This document shows positions 35,258 through 48,390 of a DNA stretch of 64,000 bases, piece after piece (position 1 is the stretch's first letter; every line of letters begins with the position of its first letter). A model generated the notes under the pieces. The model saw nothing but the letters and a program-made list of their open reading frames with translations, was not told where the DNA came from and searched no databases. Position numbers and translations under genes: made by a program. This DNA is from Pyrus communis (taxonomy: Eukaryota; Streptophyta; Magnoliopsida; Rosales; Rosaceae): the NCBI RefSeq assembly GCF_963583255.1, contig NC_084805.1:3985060-4049059 (forward strand). Direction: 5' to 3'.

Positions 35258-35950
35258 TCGTAAAAATATTTTCAATGGAGCTGGACATTCATGCATTGCA
35301 ATTTAGGCAATCCAAATTATAATATATTGGTTTAGGTTACGTTTTAATTTGGGAGTTTTAGCCATGAGGCAATCTTTTCTTTTTTTTTAATTAAGTTTCT
35401 TCCTGAAATTCTAATATACTCTAATGTTTAGATGAAAAGATCCTCCAAGACTTCTATTCACAATTTTTATAATTAATTTTGCTTTTGAAAATTGGAATGT
35501 GGTCAACAAATTGAACAAATTGAGCTGGGGCTTCAATAGTTTGATTTCGATTATTTAAGAAATATTTTTTTTTTTTTTTTTTTGAGTTTCACTGTTCAAA
35601 ATTTACCTTTTTAGATTTTATTTATTTTTGTTTTTGGTTTTACTTATAAAGCTTTAAATATAAAAAATTATATTTAAAGCAAACACATGGCAAGCTATGA
35701 TATGCCTGGCACTGCCAATCAGCATAGTTTAGAGGCAAGTTAAGTTCCGCACAAGTTTTTCTTCTTCACCTCGCCTTAATAATATTAATTTAAAAAAAAA
35801 GAAAAAGAAAAAAAAACTAATATGCTCCACTATCAATGTAATATTTTTTATCCATAGATTTTCCATTAAAAGTGATTAAGTTAAAAAATAATTTTTGTAA
35901 TTACATCTCTATTAAGTATAACGTCTTTATAATAATAAAAATAATTTGAT
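35258..35950. other. AT-rich intergenic region
   Basis: No gene is visible. Poly-T (about 35566-35583) and A-rich runs (about 35790-35815) are present. Confidence 0.45.
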
Positions 35951-36060
35951 CTTGCAAGTGGTCATTTACCATAGTAGTGGAAAAAAAATTGAGCTCTTGC
36001 ATGACTGTGTGCATTCGAATTTCATCAGTGACTAATCTACCTAACAAAATTTATCGTTGA
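35951..36060 (+). mobile_element. SINE-like tRNA-derived unit
   Basis: TTGCAAGTGGTCATTTACC, an A-box-like TTTACCATAGTAGTGG, a B-box-like TGCATTCGAATTTC and the following CAGTGACTAATCTA match in order the minus-strand unit at 49321-49409. A tRNA-derived SINE is the simplest reading; poly-A and duplications are not clear. Confidence 0.45.
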
Positions 36061-37592
36061 CAAAAGAAAAAATTTGGTCCTAAGATCAATAAGATATTTC
36101 ATTGTATTTCTTTGAGCATGAAACCGTCATACTATTGGAATTTTGATATACTATATTAATGACGTCTCCCATCTAACAATGTTATGTGGTGCAAAAATGG
36201 TACTTTAACCACATATTTATATTATTATTTGTATCATCGTTTTAATAAAGATGAAATTCATATATAATATTAAATTCTAATTTTATTAATGAAATAATAC
36301 AAATAATGGAAGAATATTTAATAATGGAAGAATTACTCATGTTGGCGTCAGGTGTCTAGTTCCAGGAACTTTTTAATATTAGCATCCCAGTGTAATAATG
36401 GCACATGTAAGTAAAGAGGAAGAAGTTGAAACGGTATAACAGGCTACTTTGAACAAGTCAACAATATACAGCTTGTCAGTCATGTTGGGTCAAATTTCTG
36501 CCACTCTCCACATGTAACAAATGCTTGAGCGAATGTTACTCGAACTCCAAGCATTGAAACAGTCATTGGAATTAGAAATTTTTGTTAGCCAGCGTAGCGC
36601 AACCGCACCCTATCATTGACTGCTGAAAAGGCCACCATATATTGCTTAAAAAAAATATAGAAATTGGCTAATTTTGTTTATGAATTCTTACGCGTGAAAA
36701 CTCAAATTTTAAATTCATTAAAAATTATCAAATTCATCTTTATTATTGATTCAAATTATTCGATTTAATTTTCCGTTAATTTAAGTCATGTGACTTTGTA
36801 TTTAATATACTTTAAAATATAAATTAACATTTTTGATGAGTTCAAGAACTTTTCCATTTTCTACTCCATTTCAATGTATATTCTTCATTTCTTGGCTCCA
36901 ATTAACAACTAAATTCTCTTCCTTAACCATAACAATAGGCTATGCTATGTCACGAACAAGAAATAGCATAGCATAACAATAGGCTATGCTATGCTATGTC
37001 ACAAACAAGAAATATGACATTAGGAAATATGACAAATGACCTATACGACCAGAAAAATACTGGAGAGCACATATTTATCTAGATTTTAAGAGACGCTAGA
37101 TGCTAGTTAGCAACGAACTAAGACCTAGTGCCTAGGCGGCTAGGCTGGGGCTTAGGCGGACTAGACAGATTCAGTAAATTTATTATATCTCGTATAAATA
37201 AGTGTCTGTTTATATTTAAAAAAAATACATAATTGTATTTTAATACATAAATTACAAAATAAAATGACATAAATTATAAAGTATTAGAACATATTGAAAA
37301 CATGGGGAACAAGCATATGATGAATGTTTATCTAAGTATTCGATAAGTCCCTTACAATTTATTGAAAAATAAAATACAAATTGAAAGTTATCTATTTTCT
37401 GTCTAAGTGAGAGTTGTGATCTAGCCGGGTGCCTAGGCAGATGCCTAAGCAGATATATGCGCCATTTCTTAATATTCAATGCCTAAAGATTACTTGAGCA
37501 ATGGTCAGCCGCCTAACGCTTAAACGGAGCCTAATCGATGATTTTTAGAATAGTATACCATCTGATATGATAAGTTATGATAAATATAAAAA

Positions 37593-37636
<44 letters not shown>

Positions 37637-38164
37637 ATCTATCTATCTAAATAAACAGAAGATCGGAAGGCAAGACTGTCTGACCGATGAATGTGTCAAA
37701 CTTCCATCACTAGGTCATTTGCCCGGAATGGCCTTGACCATGTGGCTAATTGCTTAAAAACTAGTTAATATTTAAACAATTATTAAACATTTATCTAGGG
37801 TAATAAGGGCGCTGGAGGAATACTCGAGGTGACTGCTCTAATATATAATACCATACCAAAAGCAAGGAACAGGCTGATTAGGGTACCATATATTTTAGTG
37901 GTTTTATTTTAATTTAGGTAAAATATCTAATGGTGGTGTTGCTTCATTTTTGGGTAAATACCCAACGGATATCTATTCCCCAACTAACAAATTTTAAAAT
38001 TTCCTTTTTAACCCTTGAATGAATATTTAGAAATAATTAAGTGCTTTCATTGTGTGAAACTCTTTTCATTAATTTTTTTTTTATATATATAACTAGACTT
38101 TATTAATAATAAGGACAAAAACAAAAAAGCGATGGCAGTATCGTAACTAAGTTGAAGCTTGGTG
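36061..38164. other. AT-rich intergenic region with small repeats
   Basis: No gene. It contains a tandem pair of about 50 bp around 36937-37010 (AACAATAGGCTATGCTATG, then GTCACRAACAAGAAATA). An (AT)n and ATCT microsatellite lies at about 37600-37650. A segment rich in GCCTAGGCGG-like words (37110-37560) resembles a dispersed MITE with eroded ends. Confidence 0.45.
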
Positions 38165-38395
38165 GCACTGGACAAGGCTCTCCGGATCTTTTTTGTGGGG
38201 ATCTAGGGATCAATCAATCGTGTCCATTTATCGTACATTGTGTAACCAATTTTCATTAGGTACTATTTATATTCAATTTTAAATTAAAAGTTTAAAATGA
38301 TTTCTAATTGCATGATGTACGATGAACGAACACAATTGATTGTTCCTCAGGATCCCCACAAAGAGGATCCAGAGAGGATCCTATTCCGGTGCACT
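38165..38395. mobile_element. MITE with long imperfect inverted repeats
   Basis: The left arm (GTGGGGATCTAGGGATCAAT near 38196) and the right arm (GGATCCCCACAAAGAGGATC near 38350) are inverted copies of about 45 bp. The flanks GGTGGCACTGG (about 38160-38170) and GGTGCACTGG (about 38387-38396) look like an aged target duplication. It is related to the MITE at 16022-16207. The exact ends are uncertain. Confidence 0.6.
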
Positions 38396-38793
38396 GGCAA
38401 TTGTTTCTTTATAAATTTTCACATATGAAGAAATAGTTGTTGGTGCCACCAATATTCAACTTAATTACGGTACTACTACCGCATACAAACTTTAACTTAA
38501 TCACGATATTGCCTTGCAATTAAAAAAAAATTTGTTAGGTATTTTCCTTTATATCTTTATTGTGTACAAATATGATGTGCTAAATATGGTCTACCAATAT
38601 TTTTTTTTTCTAGTAAATGTGGATGGCATTAAGACTTTCGTTTCCCATGGGGAATGCACATATCCTACTTCTTTCAAATAACGTATATTCGACATATAAA
38701 TAGAGATGTGAGTACCAAATAATATAAGGAAAACTAATGAAAAAGTTTCAAAACTTTGAATCTTAACTAAAAGCCACCTAATAACTTTATTTA
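38396..38793. other. Spacer with a partial MITE copy
   Basis: About 38726-38770 resembles, in inverted orientation, the end of the MITE at 44622-44775 (AAGGAAAACTAATGAAAA), cut short just before the Copia LTR. Nothing else is seen. Confidence 0.4.
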
Positions 38794-39044
38794 TGTTGTG
38801 GCCTATATTTAATAGAGATGTGAGGCAAAGGAAGAGAAAGAGATTGGAGAATAGACATGAGGAATTGTGTGCTAATTCCCCAGTCCTTGTGCCTTTATTC
38901 ATAGTAATAAGGTGGGGAGAAACTTGCTCTCTAAGTAATGCAAAGTCTATAAGGAAAGATCTTCTAGATCCCGAAGGATTTCTATTTTATCTCTACTTAG
39001 GATTTACACAATCACGTATTGATAAGAACGTATGTCACAACACA
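38794..39044 (-). repeat. 3' LTR of Copia copy 1
   Basis: It starts TGTTGTGG and ends CACAACACA in plus reading, with TG...CA termini. On the minus strand it follows the polypurine-like CTCAAGGGGG. It aligns in layout with the 60397-60676 LTR, including the ACTCAAG/CTTGAGT block beside it. Confidence 0.65.
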
Positions 39045-41254
39045 CCCCCTTGAGTGTGCAAATACTCAAGAAAATGGCGCATCAGATCTTCAGGCAAATG
39101 TAGAAGCAGTTGATGAAGTTGTCTTGTCTAATCGGCACAAGTAGTGAATGCGAGTCTTAAAACAAACGAAAGAATGCATGGGGAGTAAAACTCACAAAAC
39201 CTCATTATGGTAAAACCTAAGATGGGACAAAAGCTCATAGGCTAACGAGAAAAGTGAGAAGTTGCATTAAGTCAAAACTATACGTCTTCGGGACGCAAGT
39301 AAAAAAGTTCACAAGGGTATGACCAAATCAGTATAGGTGCATCGTCAAAACCTAGTTAGGTAGCAAAAATCCAGTGGGGAAAATGCTCTTAATCGTAGGG
39401 AAAAAGAGTACATTAAGGTCAAGTGAGTATACTTCTGGATACTCCCTCTGAGTTTGACAAAACTTCCAAATGAAACTACAAGGATCGCAAATGAGAAAGT
39501 TACGCATACCAATTCCTTGGACAAGCTTCTGGTAGGTAGACTTCGACAGTGACTCTGTGTAGATGTCGGCAAGGTTGTAAGGAATCGGGCTGCTTGACTT
39601 CATATTTTGATGCTCATGTTGATGTAGACACAATATGCTTGGTGTTAACTTGTTGGATGTATCATGATCTGGTTGATACATACGGTGTTGTCTTCATGAA
39701 TCTTCTTTAGGACTCAAGGACGGATGAACATCGCAGGGATTTTGAATATGTTCAACAAAAGTTCTCGATTATATCTCTCACGTGATGAGATACAGTGAGT
39801 CTTGGAATGATTCAAAGGTTTCGTAACAAAAGGTCTATCTGGTTGATCTCTAAGATATTGTGATGTTCCTTAATGGTAAAGACATAACCATTCGGGAACA
39901 TACCTTATGTGGTTAGACAATTAATCTGATTCAGCGAATTCCACAAGGTAGGCATCATTCCAAAGATCAAGGGGGTGTGATCTATTCTAAGATGCATAGG
40001 GATAGATAAGCCCAAATCCGTAGTAATAGAAAAATGTCTTTAACACCAAGTTTGGTGGTGGCGTGTTAAGCGCAGTGTTGCTTTATGCCAAAAGATTATC
40101 AGCACATAAGATGTCCGATCTAGTGCATTTGAACTAAGTACAATAAACGCCCATGGTACTTAGATATAGCTACCTCACGTTCCAATATGGAACCCTATGC
40201 TCCATACCCTTTGTAAAGATCTCATTTGCATCTAGCATACAGACAATCAGGGTATACTCTGACCTAACACCTTCTAGGTCTAGTTCGATTGGCGGACTAG
40301 AATACCATCATAACTAGCTCGAAACTTTAGGTCGAGGTAATGTTGAGTTTTTCCAAGATCATTCATCTTATAGTCCGATATGCGAGTTAATTTGCTCAAC
40401 TCTAGCAATTTTGGATTTTGTACACACAGGGTATATATGCCTCACTGATCAAATATTCATTTAGATAGGTATACCACATTTGCCCGGATAGTTCTGCATC
40501 TGCAAAGTAAATGCCTATTGAGAACCGAGAAGGTGTTCTTATGGTCTATAACTATTTGAATCAGTATATGTAAGTTCTTTGGAAACTCTATGTAGGGTTC
40601 GTATCAGGATCCCAGAGATACTACAACCACGTTTGTAATGCTGCAATCAATCGCATTGCGTATGAGAGAAATCTTATGCCATAAGGCGTCATATCGTACA
40701 ATTTCATTCATCTCATTCATCATATATTAATTATTCTAGTTAACCAATTAGTTCTACGTTGATATTATCAATAGAATATGGTTCATTATCGTCGCTTTTC
40801 ATTTATATAAGTAGTTACCATATAAATGACACAATATTTATGATAATCTCATTCCAATTCCATATCTCATCCAAACTAGTATACTGGAGCAAGAACTTCA
40901 GGTCTCGGGAGTAATCCAGATTTAATCTCATGATATGAGGGACGGATTTGTTCATGTCATGTGCCTCTACTTTTGGGGAAGTGAATCCTTGAATCGAGTA
41001 ATCCACCACGCTTCTGGCGTAGAACAGATTGATTGGCTAGCTACCAATGTACGAATGTCGGCCATAATTGTGTCGTTCCTGCTTCTGGGACGGATGTCCG
41101 TCGTACATTTGGTACACATCTTTACAGGCACATTTGTAGCTAGTATATGTGATCTCGTCACTTTTGCTAGATCAGAGGAATTGTCTGGTTATACTTTGAT
41201 GATCTAGATTAGGATTGAGATGAGACATAATGGGGACGTCCACGATAATTCGCG

Positions 41255-41953
41255 TCATTCTTTAGGAACGTTGACGTTCTTATCTCCCCCTAACGACAGG
41301 AAGACTATCTCATAAAAGCGATAATCCAAAAAATGAGCGGTAAATAGATCGCATGTCAAAGGTTCTAAGTAACAAATATTAGAAGGAGAATCATAATCGA
41401 CATAGATTCCTATCCTTTCCTGAAGACTTTTTTTTTTTTTTTTTTTTTTTGTACGTAAGGGCAGCGCAAATGGCATATAGACCGCATAACCAAAGACGTG
41501 CAGATGCTATATGTCGGGTTCGTATCTGGTAACCAACTAACACGCACTTTATAAGGTTGGGTCATGACGGGACTCAAACGGACTAACATGGTTGCTTGCA
41601 ATATTGCATGGCTCCAAGCAGAGATCAGGAACTTGGTACGTATGACCAATCGATCGTGTAATCATTTGAAGGCATTTAATAAATGCTTCTACTGGGTCGT
41701 TCTAGGTATGAACATGGTGTACTTGATGTTCAACTTCAAAACCCAACTGTCATGCAATATCTATCGAAAGTTTTCGATGTAAATTCTCCAACTTATCCAA
41801 TAAAATAGATTTGATCAGATAATTAGGGTGATGAGCCTTGAGCTTGTTAATCTGATTTACCAGTGTGGAGAATGCAGCTTGTGGACAACAGCTACACGTG
41901 TGACAAACATGTAGAAGTATCAACCAATACCATAAAGTATCTAAATGGTCCAC
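41255..41953 (-). pseudogene. Copia integrase remnant
   Basis: Three frames share the integrase catalytic-domain end and the 'connection' segment. A run of more than 20 T at about 41429-41450 interrupts it and yields a lysine run in translation. Compared with the equivalent region of the right-hand copy (62865-63690) it is clearly more decayed. Confidence 0.7.
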
Positions 41954-42610
41954 ATGGTAGTTAAATCAGTCCACAAATGTCCCATTTTGAATCCTTTGTA
42001 GAAAAGATGGAGGGTGCTAAGGTATAATATATGTCCAAGTATGATGTCATTACTTATGGTAAGAAAATGCCCATAACAACGCATCAAGGATCATCCTAGA
42101 TATCCCAAACATACATCCATAGCGAAAATTCCTTTGGAATTGCGGGCTTCTGGCCTGCCACATAGTGGGCCTGAATGGGTGTAATCCACTCGTTAAGCGT
42201 TCCATCTTTTCTATAATACATTTTTGGTTATATCCATAGGAAGTACAATATGGTAATATGCCAAGGAATTTTACTCTATTTTTCTACATTGGTTTCAATA
42301 TGTTAATAATACTCTTGAATATCCTTAAAGGCAATCTTTTGGAACGAGTGAGTGTAAGGCTTACTTTTATGGTAAAATTAGTACCATTGGACAATATAAG
42401 GCAGTGCCATGCCCCATAATCAGGTTGGATAAGCCTGAAAGGTTGTTAGGGGATGATTTGGTATGAAGTTAGCATAGAACCATACATCTAACTTCCCCAC
42501 GAAACATACCTAAGCATGAGTTAATTGTAGTCACATGTGCTAATTTTCATTAATTAACTCTTTATTCGAGAATAAGAGTGACATCCAAACACTGATCTTA
42601 AATTCGAGGA

Positions 42611-42776
42611 TAAAATAAAGGGGTGTGATATCCACACACCCTATTTTACTTCTCACATACTTTTTTAATTTTTAGCCGTTGGATTGGATGAATTGAAGAA
42701 GATCAATGGACATAAATTATCAAGAGGTGTGTGAGAAGTAAAATGGGGTGTGTGGATAGCACACCCCTAAAATAAA
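42611..42776. mobile_element. Mutator-type MITE with perfect 9-bp duplication
   Basis: The element 42620-42767 (148 bp) is flanked by TAAAATAAA at 42611-42619 and 42768-42776. Its arms of about 40 bp are nearly perfect inverted repeats (GGGGTGTGATATCCACACAC against GGGGTGTGCTATCCACACAC). It sits inside the Copia region and is therefore younger than that insertion. Confidence 0.85.
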
Positions 42777-43660
42777 TTATTCGCAAAGTAAACCAAATAT
42801 ATAAGGGGATTCGACCAATAGGTCTTCCATGTCAAATTTTGCTTTGGGAAATGTGTTAGATGGAGCAAAATTAGTTTCATTGATTGACCACGAGAATGGT
42901 ACTTCTCAACAACATTGGTAAAGGCACATACAAGTGCATAATCAAAGATCTATTTCATTAAAACTGAATTAGATTCTGTAGGGTTGAGGTTCGGGAATAT
43001 TATCCTTTATTCTTGAAGTTTTTAGGTGTTAAGGATCATGGTTTGGGCATGATACCACCACTTAGTAGGCTTGATTCTACCATATGTTGTAAAAGAAACT
43101 CAGAAAATGAAATTGTGAGAGAGAGACAAACCTAGACTTGGGTTCGGTAGGCTCCAGCCGAAACTGGAGGGGTTTGTTCGGTACTTCCTAGCTAAATTGC
43201 TAGATTACCTTTCTCTCACAAGTGTGGTAATAATCAAATCCGAGAATTTGGTAAACTTCCACTTTCTATAATTATACTTTAGAAGCAATTTAGATATAGA
43301 AGGACGAGAAAGATTTTCTTCCAGTCAAAATTCGATCAGATATAAACTTCAAAAATGTACCTATTCATGGACGTACAAGTTTCAATCATGTTTTGGTTTG
43401 GGCAAGATTTCATCTTTGCATGATTTGAAATGGTCCATAGTGGGTCAAAGAGCCATGGAGTCCTCAGCAATGAGGTACTTCCATTTAATTATGCTTCAGG
43501 CATAAGTCTTCGAATGAAGAACTGGCTACAATGATTTCACAACTAGTCATAGTCAAGCGAAGTGTCATGTCTTGTATCCACATAAAGTAGTTTCTTGTTT
43601 GAAACTTCCAAATCAGGGAAGTCAAACTTGTTAAGGTTTGACAATACGCTGAATGGCGGA

Positions 43661-44490
43661 ATCAAGAATGTGATTGGTGTTTTAGGAAATAAATTTCCAT
43701 AATTTTCAAAGTTAGAAGATTCAGGTTTTAAGACATGGTTTGGTTTAAACAGATTTAAGCATGGAGAGCTTCGGGTCTCAACATAAGTGTTGCGCGTTAA
43801 GAAACTTCAGGTTTCTATGGCACTTTTCCTAAACTTCGGGTTCGGAAGTATGAACTTCAAGTTCATAATACCTACAAACAAAACGTAATATATATACAGG
43901 ACAGAAATATATAAAGCAAGAGAAAAAATATATATTATAGTGGGTAGCTTTGGAACCCATTGTGTGAAAGTTTTAACGAAATGGCCCTAATATGTATATA
44001 TATATATAAATAATATGGAGCTTTGGGTCCAAAATATTATTTTAATTGGCTAGGCTACAGGCTAGCAAGAAAAATTGGGTTAACAAAACCCAGGCCCAAA
44101 TATGGGCTAAGGAAGAAAAAGTGAAACCTAAATCCCGATATACCACATTAGGATATCATCCCATATGGCAAGTAATGTGCATGCTTCATGTCAATATATG
44201 ATTATATCAATGGATATTTGTCGTATACATCACTTGCCATATGAGATGATACCTAAAATATAGTGTAAAAGTGTAGTCTCTTTAGCGTTATTCAAAATAA
44301 AAACAAATTGGGGAATCGTAGTATAGTTGAAATTTGGAGATACGTCAACATCTTGAAAACCAAGCCAACTAATACGTGTTAATGGTTGCTAATTGGATCA
44401 TCAAAATTGATTGGGTGTTGTTATTGGCATCTTGAAAAATTTATGGTCCACTTCAAACTTTCATTTATTTAGGAAACAAAAAAAAAATAC
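43661..44490. other. Region flanking the Copia remnant
   Basis: It may include the lost 5' part of Copia copy 1, but no LTR can be recognised. No gene. Confidence 0.35.
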
Positions 44491-44600
44491 ACTTGCAAGT
44501 GGTGCATTACCTTAATGGTTAGGTCTTCCTCTTCAACCAGTTTCATCGTAGGTTCAAACTTTTCCCTTTGATATGAATGACTGTAAAATATTACTTGTAA
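44491..44600 (+). mobile_element. SINE-like tRNA-derived unit
   Basis: ACTTGCAAGTGGTGCATTAC, an A-box-like TACCTTAATGGTTAGG and a B-box-like GTAGGTTCAAACTT lie at tRNA-like spacing. It belongs to the same family as the units at 35951 and 49321-49409. Confidence 0.45.
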
Positions 44601-44612
44601 AAAAAAAAACAC

Positions 44613-44784
44613 TTATAAAAAAGGGAGTTTTAACGAAAAGCCCACGGTACTGTTCATTTTAACGAAAAACCACATTTTTACACTAAACAGTCAATTCTGG
44701 TACTATTCACTTTACCCTTTATTTTGTCCTTATCATTAGAACTCAAAGTTTTCAAGCCCTTTTCATTAGTTTTCCTTATAAAAA
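44613..44784. mobile_element. MITE with 9-bp duplication TTATAAAAA
   Basis: The element 44622-44775 is flanked by TTATAAAAA at 44613-44621 and 44776-44784. Ends are AGGGAGTTTTAACGAAAAG and, inverted, GGAAAACTAATGAAAAGG. The duplication is AT-rich, so some chance matching is possible. Confidence 0.6.
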
Positions 44785-45553
44785 AAATGCACAATAAAAT
44801 TACACCCAATGATAGACGTTTCATAAAACGGGATTCTAATATTAGGCTTGGCACATAAAGAATCATTTTTCTACTGGTGAGCATCCAAATGGCACAAAAT
44901 CCCAAGGCCAAGGGGTAATTAATTTAGAGAGAAATGCTAAGAGGATCCTCTCAAAATGAGACTTTTTATAGACTCTTTTTCACCTCACAGTTAACGTCAA
45001 TTCTCGTGTCAATATTAACAAGTCATTGTGCAAACAAACATGAGATAATAGAAATTCTACGAAAAGTCTCACTTTTAAAAAATCAATTTTAATAATTTTC
45101 TTAATTTAGATTTGGAAATGTATATACGTACAGCTGATGATGCGCGATGTTGTTTTATTTTTTGTGGAAATGTATATACGTACAGATGATAATGCGTGAT
45201 TCTGTTTGATTTTTTGTGCCATATTGATTTAGATTTGGATCTGTAGATACGTACAGATGATGATGATGCGTGATTGTATCTTAGTCTTTTACTTGGCTAT
45301 GGTGGCCGGCTTGTTTTGATTAATTATTCACCTCTTCGAGGAACACATTAGTTGGCTAATGGGTGGGGCACATGAGATGGGACTAGGATTCTCTCCCCTC
45401 ATCTTTCCATCCCCTTCCATCCCCTCCTCTCACATTCTCTATTTTGTCTTTCTTTTTCTATAAAAAATTAATATAAGATGTTGCGTGGTTTAACCGTGAC
45501 TGTTTAAATAGGAGGGGAGGGGAGGGAAGGAAAAAAAAAGAAAAAGGGGAGAG
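44785..45553. other. Intergenic region with a triple tandem repeat
   Basis: Around 45105-45280 a unit of about 60 bp with ATACGTACAGATGATGATGC and a following GTGATTGT-like end occurs three times. A MITE-like block with AGAGGATCCTCTC lies at about 44940-45080. No gene. Confidence 0.5.
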
Positions 45554-45558
45554 AATCT

Positions 45559-46149
45559 TGTTGGAAAAATAGGGTCTAATTGCTAGTCTAATTGCTATAT
45601 TAAATCACATGAAAAATCAAGAAATAATTCATGCAATTATATATATCACAATAATGCATTGGGTAACCAATGTTAAATGAACATGATATAAGGGATTAGA
45701 AAAACTTAGAAAATACAGTCGAGGCAAGTGTTGGACACTTTGTCCTTAAGATAAGTTTACGCCCCGCTATGGTGCTCATGGTTGATCGGTATATGTCTCC
45801 CAAGATACAATGACCACGTCCTTGTAATAGTAGCACTCCAAATCATAAGGCTCCATGAACCATGATTGTGTTGAAAACTCTCTCATATGGACTCAATGAG
45901 ACTCTCTAATATTTAGTCTACTCTATGTATGATTATGTAAACAATGAAAAGTTATTTTGTGATTATAAGGGGCTTCCCTATTTATAGAATGTGAGATACC
46001 TCTTTGGAAAGCATGTGATTATTCATGAAGAGTCAAAAGTTGCAACTCTTCATTTGAGTAGAGACATCTTTCTACCAAAAGACTCCACTTCTAATTTCCA
46101 TTCAATTAATAAATTTAATATAATAATATTTTTATTAAATTTTGCAACA
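45559..46149 (-). repeat. Full-length 3' LTR of the deleted Copia
   Basis: 591 bp with TGTTGGAAAA and TTTTGCAACA termini. A minus-strand TATA-like CTATAAATAGG lies near 45978-45988. Its 45853-46149 part aligns with 48091-48390. Confidence 0.85.
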
Positions 46150-47811
46150 ATCCCTCACATGAATGGAAATTGACTCAATATCATGCAAATGACAATGCAG
46201 ACACTAGAGAGATAATGAAGTTGGAAAAGTACCGCATCGGGATAGGTGGCCTTTTTCTTTGAACCTTCTATAGTGAATTACTATCAGATTTACTTGGCTA
46301 ATCAGTGAATGCGAGGTCTTGAACTGCTCAACCGTTTGTGTAAACCAGGACAATAGTAATCACATAATACCCTTCCAGACACCCCGTGGTTGCTTGGTTG
46401 TGTTCATTTTGGCCCTGAACAATTCTTGGTTTCTCATGAGCACTTTTAGAGAACTAAGCCCTTCAAAAAATTCTCACAGGAACGGCCCCATTCCTCGCTC
46501 AAGATAGGTACTTCCCATTAAGAGTATCCTGCAATACCCCACTTGTTATTTCCAAGTATAAGAATCATTAAAAGTAAAGCTTATCCTAAATACGCTGAAG
46601 ATAGTATTGTTTCATCATAGGACATGGGTAGGAGATTATCTCTACAGTGCTCCCATTGAATCATCCACAATTCGGTTGTCCCTTTGAACCTATATCTTAG
46701 GATCTTCAGTCAGCTAGGTTGGGTTGCCATTATGGCGATTCTTAAGACGTAGGCTTTTATCCCATTCCCCTTGGTGTACAACTTACTCTCTAGTCAAACC
46801 TTTAATTAATTGGATCCACTAGGTTGATGACTATCACTTATGGTGCGCATTTTCATTTATAAAATTATGTTTCATTCGACAGTAGCTGTTTTCCAACGTT
46901 TAGTCCTTCAAAACATATGTTAGGACTTAAAAAATAATTTGCAAATACTCGGGTACATTCCCCCACATTTAAGGTATTTGCTAGAAGATCTCCAACCTTT
47001 CAATACCTTAAAACTTCAATTATAAGAGATAAAAGATCGTTATCTCTTTCTAGAAGCAAATTACTTTTACATTCTTTTTAAGTATATTCCATTTCTCAAA
47101 AATAGCTAAGTCACCCCCACAATCCTCTCGTATTGTGGTTGCTTTTAATGCTATCAATAAATTATATTTCATATTAAGATGTAGGAATTCCCTGTGAAGA
47201 GAAAATCTCTTTGTATCTTCACATAGACTTTATAAAAGCCACTTGTGTTTTTAAGAAAAACACTTGTTGGTGCCATTCAACAGCTTCATGATACTATGAC
47301 CAATCATGAGTTATGCAAAACTCACTTGACACTTCGGTGATGGCCATCACATTATTTCGCCTCTCAAAGGATTCGTTTTTTCCTTTTAGGTTAATGCACA
47401 TATGTCATAGTTATCAACTTGCCTCTTCTACGTGGTATTATACAAATGAAGCACAATAGTTTTTATTTTTTATTATTTTTATTTATTTTTTTAATGAAGT
47501 AGGAAACAACTAAGATAGACCTTATATATCTATCTTCTTAGGGCTTTATGCCTCACTATGACTAACATACATGACCCAATGGCCATGTCCATTAATATGC
47601 TTACTTAATCAGTATCATCATGCATGTCTAATACAATTATGCAAAATGCCCTGCACATTTTTAGTGTCATCTTTCCCTTTGTGAAAGACCCCCACACTTT
47701 CAAGATTATTTCTCTATATTGATATCGTTTTGAATAACACTCAATAATATTCACACGGCATTCCTCCGAACACATATGATTTTGTGCCCTTCCAATCGCT
47801 GATTACAAAAT

Positions 47812-48027
47812 TTAGAAAATGGTGCAACATATTCTTATAACCTTTATCTTTTTGCTAAGTTGATTCTCAACTTCGTTCTTATAATTTGTGAACACTTCTA
47901 AGGCTTCATCTTTGCTTCTTAGCAAATACACATAACAATACCTTGTGCAATTGTCTATGGAAGTAATAAAATATTTCTTGTCAAGAGAGTTCCATAAGGC
48001 TTTTGCACTTTTAATTGGACTATACAC
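47812..48027 (-). pseudogene. Gag-integrase deletion fusion of the Copia element
   Basis: A 71-codon open frame begins with a gag-like [13 protein letters not shown] and passes without a break into an integrase-like [20 protein letters not shown]. In an intact Copia these are separated by the rest of gag, the protease and the start of integrase. The joint lies around 47960-47990. It is not expected to be functional. Confidence 0.75.
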
Positions 48028-48090
48028 ATTGTATAGTGCATTATATAATGCATTGAGAATGTAATTCTTGCAAAGAAAATCAGAATGCTT

Positions 48091-48390
48091 CCATGAACCA
48101 CGATTGTATTGAAAACTTTCTCATATGGACTCAATGAGACTTTCCAATATTTAGTGCACTCTATGTATGATTATGTAAACAATGAAAAATTATTTTGTGA
48201 TTATATGGGGCTTCCCTTTTTATAGAATGTGAGATACATCTTTGGAAAACATGTGACTATTCATGAAGAGTCAAAAGTTGCAACTCTTCATTTGAGTAGA
48301 CACATCTTTCTACCAAAAGACTCCACATCTAATTTCCATTCAATTAAAAAAAATTAATATAATAATATTTTTTAATTAAATTTTCCAACA
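48091..48390 (-). repeat. Truncated 5' LTR of the deleted Copia
   Basis: It matches the last 297 bp of the other LTR with scattered substitutions but lacks the remaining 294 bp. On the element strand it has lost the downstream part next to the primer site. Confidence 0.85.

Larger units (their letters stand above)
38794..43660 (-). mobile_element. Degenerate Ty1/Copia retrotransposon, copy 1
   Basis: Read on the minus strand the order is integrase, reverse transcriptase, RNase H, 3' LTR, which is the Copia order. A gag-like start may lie near 43650 (LNKFDFPDLEVS). Integrase remnants lie at 41953-41255 (peptides HHPNYLIKSILLD and IGIYVDYDSPSNICYLEPLT). RT-like sequence is at about 40640-40300 and RNase-H-like sequence with GYVFT at about 39890-39820. 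The 3' LTR is 38794-39044. Frames are broken throughout. The same family recurs at 60397-64000. No 5' LTR is recognisable, so the high-coordinate limit is approximate. Confidence 0.75.

Noticed and set aside
41429..41476. Lysine-rich ORF ends near the Copia integrase
   Set aside because: Artefact of a long T run inserted in a decayed integrase.
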